Assembly (NCBI GenBank): GCA_005883115.1
Contig: VAZQ01000060.1
Location: forward strand, 1-8,245
Length of the DNA stretch: 8,245 nt
Reading direction: 5' to 3'
Origin: Alphaproteobacteria bacterium
GTDB taxonomy: Bacteria; Pseudomonadota; Alphaproteobacteria; Rhizobiales; Xanthobacteraceae
Part shown: one piece after another, positions 1-6,476 of the stretch
Layout: every line of letters starts with the position of its first letter
Numbering within the stretch: the first letter of the stretch is position 1
The notes under the pieces: generated by a model
Seen by the model: the letters and a program-made list of their open reading frames with translations, nothing else
Database searches by the model: none
What the model was told of the DNA's origin: nothing
Program-made: the position numbers and the translations under genes

Positions 1-227
1 TCGTCGACGTCAGCTTGGGGACGTTTTACGTATTCGACAAAGAAGACGCCGGCGGATCCCGGCTCGGCGAGAGAGTTGCCCGCGCGTGCGGCGGCTGCGG
101 CAGAGGCTGCGGCGGCTGCCGCGGCTGCAGAGGGTGCGGCGTCAGAGGTTGTGGCGGCTGCGGCTGTGGCGGCTGTGGCGGCGGCGGTTGCTGTTTGTCG
201 TGGGGAGCTTGCCGCTGGTGGTGCTAG
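1..227 (+). CDS. TOMM/RiPP precursor peptide, Gly/Cys-rich core (5' end outside window)
   Basis: This is probably the substrate of the cyclodehydratase and dehydrogenase encoded just downstream. The frame is open from the window edge to TAG at 225-227. The only start-like codon inside is TTG at 15, which has no Shine-Dalgarno before it, so the true start probably lies upstream. Counting from that TTG, residues 1-24 look like a leader (aromatic/acidic stretch LGTFYVFDKEDAGG). Residues 25-70 form the core, with 14 Cys (25, 28, 32, 35, 38, 41, 46, 49, 51, 54, 59, 60, 66, 70), 20 Gly, one Ser and a Trp-rich end (CRWWC). The CGGC and CGC spacing resembles microcin B17 and the Cys-Xaa-Xaa repeats of heterocycloanthracin-type precursors. 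In TOMM chemistry such Cys become thiazolines or thiazoles. The product's activity cannot be read from sequence. A chance low-complexity ORF is the alternative, but position and composition argue against it. Confidence 0.8.
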   Translation, partial: VDVSLGTFYVFDKEDAGGSRLGERVARACGGCGRGCGGCRGCRGCGVRGCGGCGCGGCGGGGCCLSWGACRWWC

Positions 228-324
228 ACTCGCGCACTTCCGATTAGGGTGACGGGCGCAGATCGTCAGCCCGTATTTAGGCTAACCCGCGCAATTGTTG
301 CAGCGCCGTTAAGCACGCGCTTCA

Positions 325-1518
325 ATGGCGATCCGAATTGATCGCGATAAGCGTAAGGACGCGCATGCTCACCGCATGAAACGCAATCAACGTATTGCGC
401 CGCGCGGCAGCAAGGACGTCCTGCGGTTTGCGCCGAATTTCAGCGTCTATGTGTTGCCACCCGATAGCGTCTGCCTCTATTCCGAGGACCGGAAGTTCTT
501 CCTTCACGGCGAGCTTTATTGTGCGCTCGCCTCTGCGATCGGGGAGGATGGAAAGAGTGTTCGCGCGCTCGTTCGCGACCTCGAGCAGAAGTTTCCCTCT
601 GACAAGATCGACGAGGCGATCAAGCGGCTCCTCGACCGCCGCTTCGCCGTCTCGAAACCGCACTCCGCACGAGACAGCGCGGCTGCGTATTGGGCGAGCC
701 TCGGCTTGCCACCGGAAACTGCCGAGAAGAATCTTCAGAACTACCCGGTACGCATTCAATCCTTCGACGTGCAGGGTGGGAAGGAACTCGCCGCTGCTCT
801 GAGCGAGTTAGGCGTTCGCATCGCCAAACGTTCAGCCGCGCTGACGATCGCCCTGGTTGGTGATTATCTCGATGCACGATTGGCGGAACTGAATCGGAAG
901 AATCTATCGGACCAGGCGCCCTGGGTGGTCGTACAACCCTCCGGCATTTTTCCGCTGGTTGGGCCAGTGTTGCGCCCGGGCAAAGGTGCCTGTTGGGTCT
1001 GCCTCGCTGCGCGCATGGTGCGCAATCGCGAAATCAAGGCCATGCTCGACCGCAAAGGCGCGCGCCAGGTTGCGGCGTCGCCGCTCGCCCGCCAACCGGT
1101 TGGACAGAGCGGCATCGCGCTTGCGGCCGTCGAGATCGCAAAAGCGATTGCTACCGAGTTTCGCACCGATCTCTCTGATCACATCCTGAGCCTCGACCTG
1201 TTGGGGTCGACCATCGTGCGGCATTACGTGCCGGCGCGTCCGCAGTGCCCGGCTTGCGGCCGCAAGGAGCTGCGCGACCCAAGCCGCGCGCCCCTGCCGC
1301 TAAAACTTGCCGCCGGCGGCAAGCTTGTCATGACGAGCGGCGGCTATCGCACGGTGTCGTCGGGGGCCACTGTCGCGCGCTTCCGCAAGCACGTGAGCCC
1401 GCTCACCGGCGTGGTGTCGCGCCTCGAGCGGATCGACGCCGACCTGCCCATGAACACCAACTACTTCGCCACCCATAATTTTTCTTCGCCACCCATAATT
1501 TTTCGGCTCCCGCCATGA
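325..1518 (+). CDS. TOMM leader-binding partner protein (RRE plus E1-like domain); N-terminal part of a split cyclodehydratase
   Basis: This 397-residue protein matches the partner half of the azoline-forming cyclodehydratase, which binds the precursor leader and presents the core to YcaO. Residues about 33-110 (from LRFAPNFSVYVLPP) look like the winged-helix RiPP recognition element. Residues about 165-320 resemble the E1/ThiF-like region of the bacteriocin cyclodehydratase family. Two CxxC pairs, C223/C226 and C308/C311, would form the structural zinc site. From about residue 347 (SPLTGVVSRLERID) the sequence is the first part of a YcaO domain. The duplicated 20 bp then shifts the frame after S387, giving ten foreign residues (388-397) and TGA at 1516-1518. 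The start ATG at 325 has no clear Shine-Dalgarno; in-frame ATG at 376 is an alternative that would still keep the RRE. It lies 97 bp after the precursor gene. Family assignment is confident; intactness is not. Confidence 0.85.
   Translation: MAIRIDRDKRKDAHAHRMKRNQRIAPRGSKDVLRFAPNFSVYVLPPDSVCLYSEDRKFFLHGELYCALASAIGEDGKSVRALVRDLEQKFPSDKIDEAIKRLLDRRFAVSKPHSARDSAAAYWASLGLPPETAEKNLQNYPVRIQSFDVQGGKELAAALSELGVRIAKRSAALTIALVGDYLDARLAELNRKNLSDQAPWVVVQPSGIFPLVGPVLRPGKGACWVCLAARMVRNREIKAMLDRKGARQVAASPLARQPVGQSGIALAAVEIAKAIATEFRTDLSDHILSLDLLGSTIVRHYVPARPQCPACGRKELRDPSRAPLPLKLAAGGKLVMTSGGYRTVSSGATVARFRKHVSPLTGVVSRLERIDADLPMNTNYFATHNFSSPPIIFRLPP
1464..1504 (+). repeat. 20-bp perfect tandem duplication that breaks the reading frame
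   Basis: The unit ttcgccacccataatttttc occurs at 1465-1484 and again at 1485-1504 with no mismatch; the shared C at 1464/1484 extends the match by one base. Twenty is not a multiple of three, so the second copy moves the upstream frame onto TGA at 1516-1518. With one copy removed the frame reads FATHNFSAPAMSVNELR straight into the YcaO ORF, giving 390 + 379 = 769 codons. This is the pattern of a recent slippage or replication duplication inside a formerly continuous gene. An assembly or read error is the main alternative. Confidence 0.95.
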
Positions 1519-2654
1519 GCGTCAATGAGCTCCGGGCAGGCTTAAGCGGCGGCAGCTTCGGCAAGGGCAGCACCGCGGAGCAAGGCGAAGCAAGCGCGCT
1601 CATGGAGGCGATCGAGCGGTATTCCGGGATTTTTCAAGGGGACGAGATCAGAACGACGCGGCGGTTCGCCGATTTCGCCGCCGGCGAGGCCATTCATCCG
1701 AACGACGTGCTGCTATTCAGCGAAGCCCAGTACCGGAGACATCAGGAGCGCAGCGATGACGACGAGGTGACGCCGACGCCCGCGCCGTTCGATCCATCCG
1801 CGCAGATCGAATGGTCGCCGGTGTGGTCCTTGCGCCATGAACGGTTCAAATACCTGCCGTCGAGTTTGCTTTATTTTTTCTATCGCGGCGGGGGCTATCA
1901 GCACCACGCGGACTCCAACGGCTGCGCCGCCGGGAACACGCTTGAGGAGGCGATTGTGCAAGGGTTCCTCGAGCTCGTCGAACGGGACGCCTACGCGATC
2001 TGGTGGTACAACCGCTTGCAGCGGCCGCAAGTCGATCTCGGCCAATTCGCTGATTCGTATATCCGTGACCTGGAGCACCAGCTCGCCGAAACCGGGCGCC
2101 GGGTGTGGATGCTTGACGTCACCAGCGATCTGGGGATCCCGGCTTTCGTCACGATCGCTCATTGGATGAAAGACGGGCAGGAATTCATCGACTTCGGCTC
2201 CGGGGCACATTTCGATGCGCGGATCGCCGTCCTACGCGCGATGACCGAGCTCAATCAATTTCTCTCGATCGGGTTGATGGGGGCGCGTGCCCAAGTCCCG
2301 TCGAGCGAAGGATCGAGCGAGTCCGCGTTCCGGTTGCAGGAGCATCCCTATTTGACCCCGAGCGGGGCATCGGCCATGCGGCCAGAACCCGGGGCGAAGT
2401 TCGGCCGGCTCGAGGCAGGCAAGCAGGTGAGCGCGTGTGTGGAGATTGCCAAGCGCGCGGGGCTGGATTTTCTGGTCCTCGATCAGACGCGTCCCGACAT
2501 CGAGGTGCCGGTGGTCAGGGTGATCGTTCCGGGCTTGCGGCATTTTTACCGCCGCTTCGCGCCGGGCCGGCTTTACGACGTTCCCATCAAGCTCGGCTGG
2601 CGCGAGCACCCGCTGTCCGAACACGAGCTCAATCCGCTGCATCCGCAGACCTGA
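1515..2654 (+). CDS. YcaO-domain cyclodehydratase, C-terminal part of the split gene
   Basis: This 379-residue ORF carries the catalytic, ATP-dependent half of the TOMM cyclodehydratase, which activates the backbone amide so that Cys (or Ser/Thr) side chains cyclise to azolines. Visible YcaO motifs are the GKG followed by S27-x3-E31-x2-E34-R35 (ASALMEAIERYSG), the N135-G-C-A-A-G-N-T-x2-E-A motif with E153-x2-E156-R157-D158, and the late VPVVRVIVPG strand. The ATG at 1515 overlaps the preceding TGA as ATGA. The 1515 frame opens only after TAA at 1476-1478, contains no earlier start codon, and the ATG has no Shine-Dalgarno. Expression as a separate protein would therefore need termination-reinitiation. 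The first strands of the domain, about 40 residues, are on the upstream ORF. The C-terminus is LNPLHPQT rather than the PxPxP ending known from several TOMM YcaO proteins. It may be inactive, or may complement in trans. Confidence 0.85.
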   Translation: MSVNELRAGLSGGSFGKGSTAEQGEASALMEAIERYSGIFQGDEIRTTRRFADFAAGEAIHPNDVLLFSEAQYRRHQERSDDDEVTPTPAPFDPSAQIEWSPVWSLRHERFKYLPSSLLYFFYRGGGYQHHADSNGCAAGNTLEEAIVQGFLELVERDAYAIWWYNRLQRPQVDLGQFADSYIRDLEHQLAETGRRVWMLDVTSDLGIPAFVTIAHWMKDGQEFIDFGSGAHFDARIAVLRAMTELNQFLSIGLMGARAQVPSSEGSSESAFRLQEHPYLTPSGASAMRPEPGAKFGRLEAGKQVSACVEIAKRAGLDFLVLDQTRPDIEVPVVRVIVPGLRHFYRRFAPGRLYDVPIKLGWREHPLSEHELNPLHPQT

Positions 2655-2661
2655 GGTCGGC

Positions 2662-4137
2662 GTGGGCGCTCTCCGAACACGCAGAGGGCGAGGGGCGGGC
2701 CCGGCGATATTATCCGCCCGGCTCGTGCGTCAGGTCTCGCTCGCGGCGGACTCCAAGGGCGAAATTGCCGCACGGTTCGACGGCCATTCGGTCGTGTTAG
2801 GAAAATTCAGCGCGGGTACTGCCGATCGCGCGCAGGTGCTACGCACCGGTCTGCCACTCGACTCACTTCGGTCACGAGGGCGAGGCATTGAGAAGGAGCT
2901 CGATTTTTTGGTTCGGCGATTGGCGCGGCACGGTCTGCTGGAATACTGCCTCGAGCGCGCGGGAACTGACCAGGTCGTTATCGAGCCGCAGGTCCCCGAT
3001 TACTGGCCGCAGGCAGCGCAGCCCGGCGAGGCCGATATTCTCGCGCTGTCGCGGTTCGCCTATATGCGCCGGCGCGGCAACGACTTCGTCCTCGAGTCGC
3101 CGCGCGCCGGCGCGTTATTCCGGATTTGCGACGCGACAATTGCCGCCGCTATCGCCACGCTGTCGGTGCCGCGACCCCTCAAAGAGCTGACTCGGCAGCA
3201 CGGCTTTGCCGGGCTCGCGCTCGTCGGCCTGCTGCTGGACAGCCACATTCTGTTCAAGATCGACCCTGCGCGTGGAAGGGGACCACGGTGGGCCGAGGGC
3301 GACGATGAGCTCGTGCTCTGGGATTTTCACGATCTCCTGTTCCACGCGCGCAGCAGCGAAGGCCGGCACGCCAATCCGCTCGGCGGAATTTATGCCTATG
3401 CGAACGCGATGGCGCCGCCGCCGGCGGTGCGGCCACGCTGGCCCGGAAAGAAAATCGATCTGCGCAAGATCGCGCATTCGCCGTCGCTCTCGCGCGTCGC
3501 AAAGCTGCTGCGGCAACGACATTCGACCCGCAGCTTCGATGACCGGCGGCCGATCTCGCTGGCCGAGCTTGCGCGATTCCTCGACGGTGCGGCACGGGTG
3601 CAATCGAAATTCACCAGCCCACTCGGCGATGGGGATCCAGTGGTGACATACGCGGCGCGGCCGTATCCCTCGGCAGGCGGCAGCTATGGCCTCGAGCTTT
3701 ATCTCGCTGTCGACAAGTGCAAGGGGCTTGCGCGGGATCATTACGATGCCGGCGCCCACGCGCTGGTGTCGATCGGCGTGCGCGCGAGCGAACTCGACGT
3801 CCTGTTGGCGGGTGCGAAGCTTGCGATGGGGGCGGCAGCCGTGCCGCAGATCGTAATCACGGTTGCCGCGCGCTTCAGCCGCACCTCTTGGAAGTACAGC
3901 TCGATTGCCTATGCGCTCGTCCTCAAGGACGTGGGGGTACTGATGCAGACGTTGTACCTGATGGCGACTGACCTGGGGCTAGGCGGTTGCGCGATCGGAA
4001 TCGCAAATATCGATCTGTTCGCGAAGATGACTGGAATCGAGTTTCACATCGAGGGGCCGGTCGGCCAATTCGCGCTCGGTCGTGCAGCAAGCTCTCGGGA
4101 TCCCACTTCCGTTCCCGGCCGGGTCGGCATAGGCTGA
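2662..4137 (+). CDS. SagB-type FMN-dependent dehydrogenase (azoline oxidase)
   Basis: This 491-residue protein should oxidise the thiazolines or oxazolines made by the cyclodehydratase to aromatic azoles, using FMN, in the cytoplasm. The C-terminal half (about 270-480) is a nitroreductase-like domain. It shows LLRQRHSTRSFD (282-293), a typical FMN phosphate-binding start, then PSAGGSYGLE (336-345), WKYSSIAYALVLKDVG starting at W410, and the glycine-rich DLGLGGCAIG. The N-terminal 200 residues form the less conserved region usual in SagB-type enzymes. The start is GTG 2662, supported by GAGG at 2653-2656 five bases upstream, which overlaps the YcaO stop. The gap to YcaO is 7 bp and to the following cytochrome gene 24 bp, so cotranscription is likely. 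The reading frame is intact, in contrast to the split cyclodehydratase. Confidence 0.93.
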   Translation: MGALRTRRGRGAGPAILSARLVRQVSLAADSKGEIAARFDGHSVVLGKFSAGTADRAQVLRTGLPLDSLRSRGRGIEKELDFLVRRLARHGLLEYCLERAGTDQVVIEPQVPDYWPQAAQPGEADILALSRFAYMRRRGNDFVLESPRAGALFRICDATIAAAIATLSVPRPLKELTRQHGFAGLALVGLLLDSHILFKIDPARGRGPRWAEGDDELVLWDFHDLLFHARSSEGRHANPLGGIYAYANAMAPPPAVRPRWPGKKIDLRKIAHSPSLSRVAKLLRQRHSTRSFDDRRPISLAELARFLDGAARVQSKFTSPLGDGDPVVTYAARPYPSAGGSYGLELYLAVDKCKGLARDHYDAGAHALVSIGVRASELDVLLAGAKLAMGAAAVPQIVITVAARFSRTSWKYSSIAYALVLKDVGVLMQTLYLMATDLGLGGCAIGIANIDLFAKMTGIEFHIEGPVGQFALGRAASSRDPTSVPGRVGIG

Positions 4138-4148
4138 GCATTACATTC

Positions 4149-4155
4149 GGGAGAG
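4149..4155 (+). promoter_or_regulatory. Shine-Dalgarno deciding the cytochrome c start
   Basis: The run GGGAGAG ends six bases before ATG 4162. An in-frame TTG at 4156 directly abuts this run with no spacer, so ATG 4162 is the better start, removing two residues from the longest ORF. Confidence 0.7.
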
Positions 4156-4161
4156 TTGAAG

Positions 4162-4515
4162 ATGGGGCGCGGCCTCGCAGCTCTCGCGCTCGTCATCGGC
4201 GCGGCAGTGCTGTGCGCACAGGCTTCCGCAGCCGACGATCGCCTCACCGACGCTCAAAGGCTCGGCCGTCGCCTGTTCGAGCAATCCTGCGCCATCTGCC
4301 ATACCAAACCGACGCTGGCGAGCGGCCTTTACGCGCCGGCGCTCTCTCGGGAGACCCTTGGCGGACGCACCGAGGTCATTCGCGAGGTCATCAGCAACGG
4401 CACGCCGCGCATGCCCGGCTTCAAATATTATTTTGGCTCGAACGAGACCGACGCGATTGTCGCTTACCTGCAGACGCTCGCGCCACTGGAAGGAAATGCC
4501 GGGCGCAAGCAGTGA
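4162..4515 (+). CDS. Exported small class I cytochrome c
   Basis: This 117-residue precursor encodes a single-haem periplasmic electron carrier. Residues 1-23 are a signal peptide (short basic start, hydrophobic core, AQASA before ADD). The haem-binding motif C43-A-I-C46-H47 follows, and M84 in the segment TPRMPGF is the likely axial methionine. The C-terminal helix segment (NETDAIVAYLQTLAP) is typical of the fold. C18 in the signal peptide does not sit in a good lipobox, so a soluble periplasmic protein is favoured over a lipoprotein. It lies 24 bp after the dehydrogenase gene and 13 bp before the propeller gene. Small cytochromes of this type often serve as acceptors for periplasmic dehydrogenases; its partner here could be the next gene's product. 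A role in TOMM oxidation is unlikely, because SagB-type enzymes work in the cytoplasm. Confidence 0.92.
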   Translation: MGRGLAALALVIGAAVLCAQASAADDRLTDAQRLGRRLFEQSCAICHTKPTLASGLYAPALSRETLGGRTEVIREVISNGTPRMPGFKYYFGSNETDAIVAYLQTLAPLEGNAGRKQ

Positions 4516-4528
4516 AGGGAGAAACGTC

Positions 4529-6367
4529 ATGACCCGCTGGCAATTCATGGCGGCCGGACTGGCAATAGTGGCAACTGCGCTCGTGCCGACCAAGGGCCGT
4601 GCGGACGACGTGATGCTGAGCGGAGCCGTGGTCTCCTCGTCAGGCGAGAAAATGGGCGGTGTGACGATATCTGCTAAGCCCGAGGGAGGAACCATCACGA
4701 CGAGCGTCTTTACCGACGAATCGGGCGCTTACTATTTTCCGCCCATGCCCGCCGCACAGTATCGCGTTTGGGCGCAAGCGCTCAGTTACGAGACAGCCAA
4801 GAGCAGCGTCGATCTCGCGACGACGAGGCGCCAGGATTTTCTGCTCAAGCCGATGCAGGATTTCGTGCGGCAATTGCCGGGGGACGTGCTCCTGGGGGCG
4901 CTGCCTGGTGACACGCCGGAAGACTTCCGGATGAAAACCCAGGTACGCAAGAACTGCACCGGCTGCCATAGCGCGAGCTATCCGTTGCAGCACAAGTTCG
5001 ATGAGGCTGGCTGGAACGCGATCCTGGATCTGATGAAGCACGTCAACGTGCTCGGCAATTACCTCGGGCCCGATCACAAAGGTACACCGAACATCGAATT
5101 TCACCAGAAGGAACTGGCGGCCTATCTGGCGCGCGCGCGTGGCCCCGGCGAAAGCTCGATGAAGATCAAGCTTGGCCCGCGTCCATCGGGCGAGGCGGCG
5201 CGCGCCGTGTTCAGGGAATACGATTTCCCCAAGGAGGATGGTGCGGATACGTCCTCGAACGACGGCAGCGACTGGTCGCTCGGAACGCCTTCGGAGCTCA
5301 ACGGCATGGTCGGCGTGCACGATGCGCAGGCCGATTTCGACGGCAATCTGTGGATCACCTACAGCCTGCCGAGCCACGACACCACGATTGCAAGGATCGA
5401 TGCTAAGACCGGCGCCGTGAAGAAGTTTCGGCTCGACGATGTGAGAGGCTTCGCTGCCGGCAGCCACGGCATGACGCGCGACGAAAACGGGACGCTCTGG
5501 TTCAACACGCGCTCCAACGTCGGACGCATGCACGGGGGACTGGGCAAGATCGATCCGAGGAGCGAACAGATCAACGTCTATGTCCCGCCCGAGACGATGT
5601 CGGGAACGGCCGGTACCCTGGACGTCGATTTGAAAGGCCATGTGTGGGTGACCGCGCCTGACGGGGCACTGCGCTTCGATGTTGCGAAGGAGACGTTCAC
5701 CGAATTCAAATCGATCACCTACAAGAATCAGCACGGCACCGCGACGGTGTACGGAATCGCGGTCGATCGTGAAGGTAATGGCTGGTGGGCGTTGATGAGC
5801 CAGGATCTGATCGATTACAGCGACATCGCCACCGGCAAAACTTCGGAGCTCAAGCTGCCGCCGGAGCCGGGCATCATGGAAAATCTAACGCCCGAACAGC
5901 GCAAGATGTACGAAACGTTCGTGGCGCCTGACTTCAACGCCCCGTTCGCATGGGCGCAAGGCCCGCGGCGGCTCGGCGCGGATAAGAACGGCGATTTCGT
6001 CTGGATCGGCAATTCATTCGGCGGCACGCTCGCGCGGATCGACATCCGCACCAAGGAGGTTACCCTCGTTCCGCTCCCCAATCCGGAAGCGCTGCAGCCC
6101 TACCAGGTGCAGATCGATAGCGAGCACAACGTGTGGACCAACCTCTGGAGCACCGATCGAATCGCCAAATATGATCCGAGCACGTCGCAATGGACGTTGT
6201 TCGACCTGCCCACGCGGGGAACGGAGACGCGCTATATCTCGCTGCTCGAGCGCGACGGCAAGCTGCAGGTGATCCTGCCGTACTACCGCACGCGCAAAGT
6301 CGCGGTGATGACGGTGCGCAGCGAGCAAGAGCTAGAAGCGCTCAAGATCCGGGCAGGCGGCCAATAG
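4529..6367 (+). CDS. Exported multidomain protein: carboxypeptidase-regulatory-like domain, CxxCH haem-type motif, Vgb/SMP-30-like beta-propeller
   Basis: This is a 612-residue secreted protein of uncertain function. The start is ATG 4529, seven bases after the strong Shine-Dalgarno AAGGGAG (4515-4521); the frame is open 57 codons further up but without such support. Residues 1-25 are a signal peptide (hydrophobic stretch, GRADD junction). Residues about 28-95 form a carboxypeptidase-regulatory-like beta-sandwich (LSGAVVSSSGEKMGGVTISA, SGAYYFPPMPA). C143-T-G-C146-H147 is a c-type haem attachment motif in a segment with later Met residues. Residues about 245-600 repeat blades of the type D-x-x-G-N-x-W (DFDGNLWIT, DENGTLWFN, DREGNGWWA, DSEHNVWTN), as in virginiamycin B lyase and SMP-30/NHL propellers. 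Lyase activity on streptogramins should not be assumed. Position next to a cytochrome c suggests a periplasmic redox role. Its neighbourhood with TOMM genes may mean shared transcription only. Confidence 0.88.
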   Translation: MTRWQFMAAGLAIVATALVPTKGRADDVMLSGAVVSSSGEKMGGVTISAKPEGGTITTSVFTDESGAYYFPPMPAAQYRVWAQALSYETAKSSVDLATTRRQDFLLKPMQDFVRQLPGDVLLGALPGDTPEDFRMKTQVRKNCTGCHSASYPLQHKFDEAGWNAILDLMKHVNVLGNYLGPDHKGTPNIEFHQKELAAYLARARGPGESSMKIKLGPRPSGEAARAVFREYDFPKEDGADTSSNDGSDWSLGTPSELNGMVGVHDAQADFDGNLWITYSLPSHDTTIARIDAKTGAVKKFRLDDVRGFAAGSHGMTRDENGTLWFNTRSNVGRMHGGLGKIDPRSEQINVYVPPETMSGTAGTLDVDLKGHVWVTAPDGALRFDVAKETFTEFKSITYKNQHGTATVYGIAVDREGNGWWALMSQDLIDYSDIATGKTSELKLPPEPGIMENLTPEQRKMYETFVAPDFNAPFAWAQGPRRLGADKNGDFVWIGNSFGGTLARIDIRTKEVTLVPLPNPEALQPYQVQIDSEHNVWTNLWSTDRIAKYDPSTSQWTLFDLPTRGTETRYISLLERDGKLQVILPYYRTRKVAVMTVRSEQELEALKIRAGGQ

Positions 6368-6374
6368 CTCGCGG

Positions 6375-6473
6375 TCAGTCGAGGTTGAGATTCGCGCCGA
6401 GCACGGTGGCGAGGATAAGGGCGGGTACGCCCAGCGCGACAGAGAGAAATGCGACTGCGAAGACATCGACCAT
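6375..6473 (-). CDS. 32-residue single-span membrane peptide, unknown function
   Basis: The peptide starts MVDVFAVAFLSVALGVPALI and ends with GANLNLD. Residues 4-26 are one continuous hydrophobic segment, so a single transmembrane helix with very short tails is expected. It is supported as a real gene by an unusually strong ribosome-binding site (GGGAGGAGG on the - strand, + positions 6477-6485, directly before ATG 6473) and by a CRP-like palindrome 77 bp upstream. It is convergent with the propeller gene (7 bp between stops) and transcribed in the same direction as the binding-protein gene that lies upstream of it. Small membrane peptides of this size often sit as accessory subunits of oxidases or transporters, but nothing here names a partner, and I do not recognise the family. 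Confidence 0.65.
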   Translation of the reverse strand: MVDVFAVAFLSVALGVPALILATVLGANLNLD

Positions 6474-6476
6474 GAG

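Larger units (their letters stand above)
325..2654 (+). pseudogene. Fused leader-binding/YcaO cyclodehydratase, frameshifted (ancestral unit of the two ORFs above)
   Basis: This entry describes the two preceding ORFs as one disrupted gene. Taking out either copy of the 20-bp repeat gives one frame from ATG 325 to TGA 2652-2654, 769 residues long, with RRE, E1-like zinc region and complete YcaO domain in order. That order and approximate length match the fused cyclodehydratases common in proteobacterial TOMM clusters (known family architecture). No other frame break or stop is visible in the 2.3 kb, so the lesion looks recent or reversible. Whether to call it a pseudogene, a phase-variable gene or a sequencing error cannot be decided here. 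Confidence 0.65.

Noticed and set aside
86..200. GGC/TGC-rich tract as a non-coding microsatellite or CRISPR-like repeat.
   Set aside because: Repeat units are irregular in length but always keep the Gly/Cys reading frame, and there are no spacer-repeat units of CRISPR size. A low-complexity coding core explains it better.
247..272. Small hairpin between precursor and partner-protein gene (GGGTGAC pairing with GTCA-g-CCC).
   Set aside because: It has only seven pairs with a bulge and no T-run after it, so it is not convincing as an attenuator or terminator. It would otherwise fit the common partial read-through after a RiPP precursor. I saw no other feature in the 97-bp gap 228-324.
3115..3759. 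214-residue ORF on the - strand within the dehydrogenase gene.
   Set aside because: It is a GC-rich antisense shadow with no recognisable motif; the + strand codes for clear nitroreductase-family motifs over the same bases.
4156..4161. TTG 4156 as start of the cytochrome gene (119 residues).
   Set aside because: The Shine-Dalgarno directly abuts TTG with no spacer, while ATG 4162 has proper spacing and gives a normal signal peptide.
4358..4528. Longer 669-residue version of the propeller protein starting at 4358.
   Set aside because: The extra 57 residues overlap the cytochrome gene, are Arg/Ser-rich like an out-of-frame shadow, and would hide the signal peptide that follows ATG 4529.
4640..5734. 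364-residue ORF on the - strand.
   Set aside because: It is antisense to the propeller gene, has shadow-like Arg/His-rich composition, no domain I recognise, and lies opposite well-supported motifs on the + strand.
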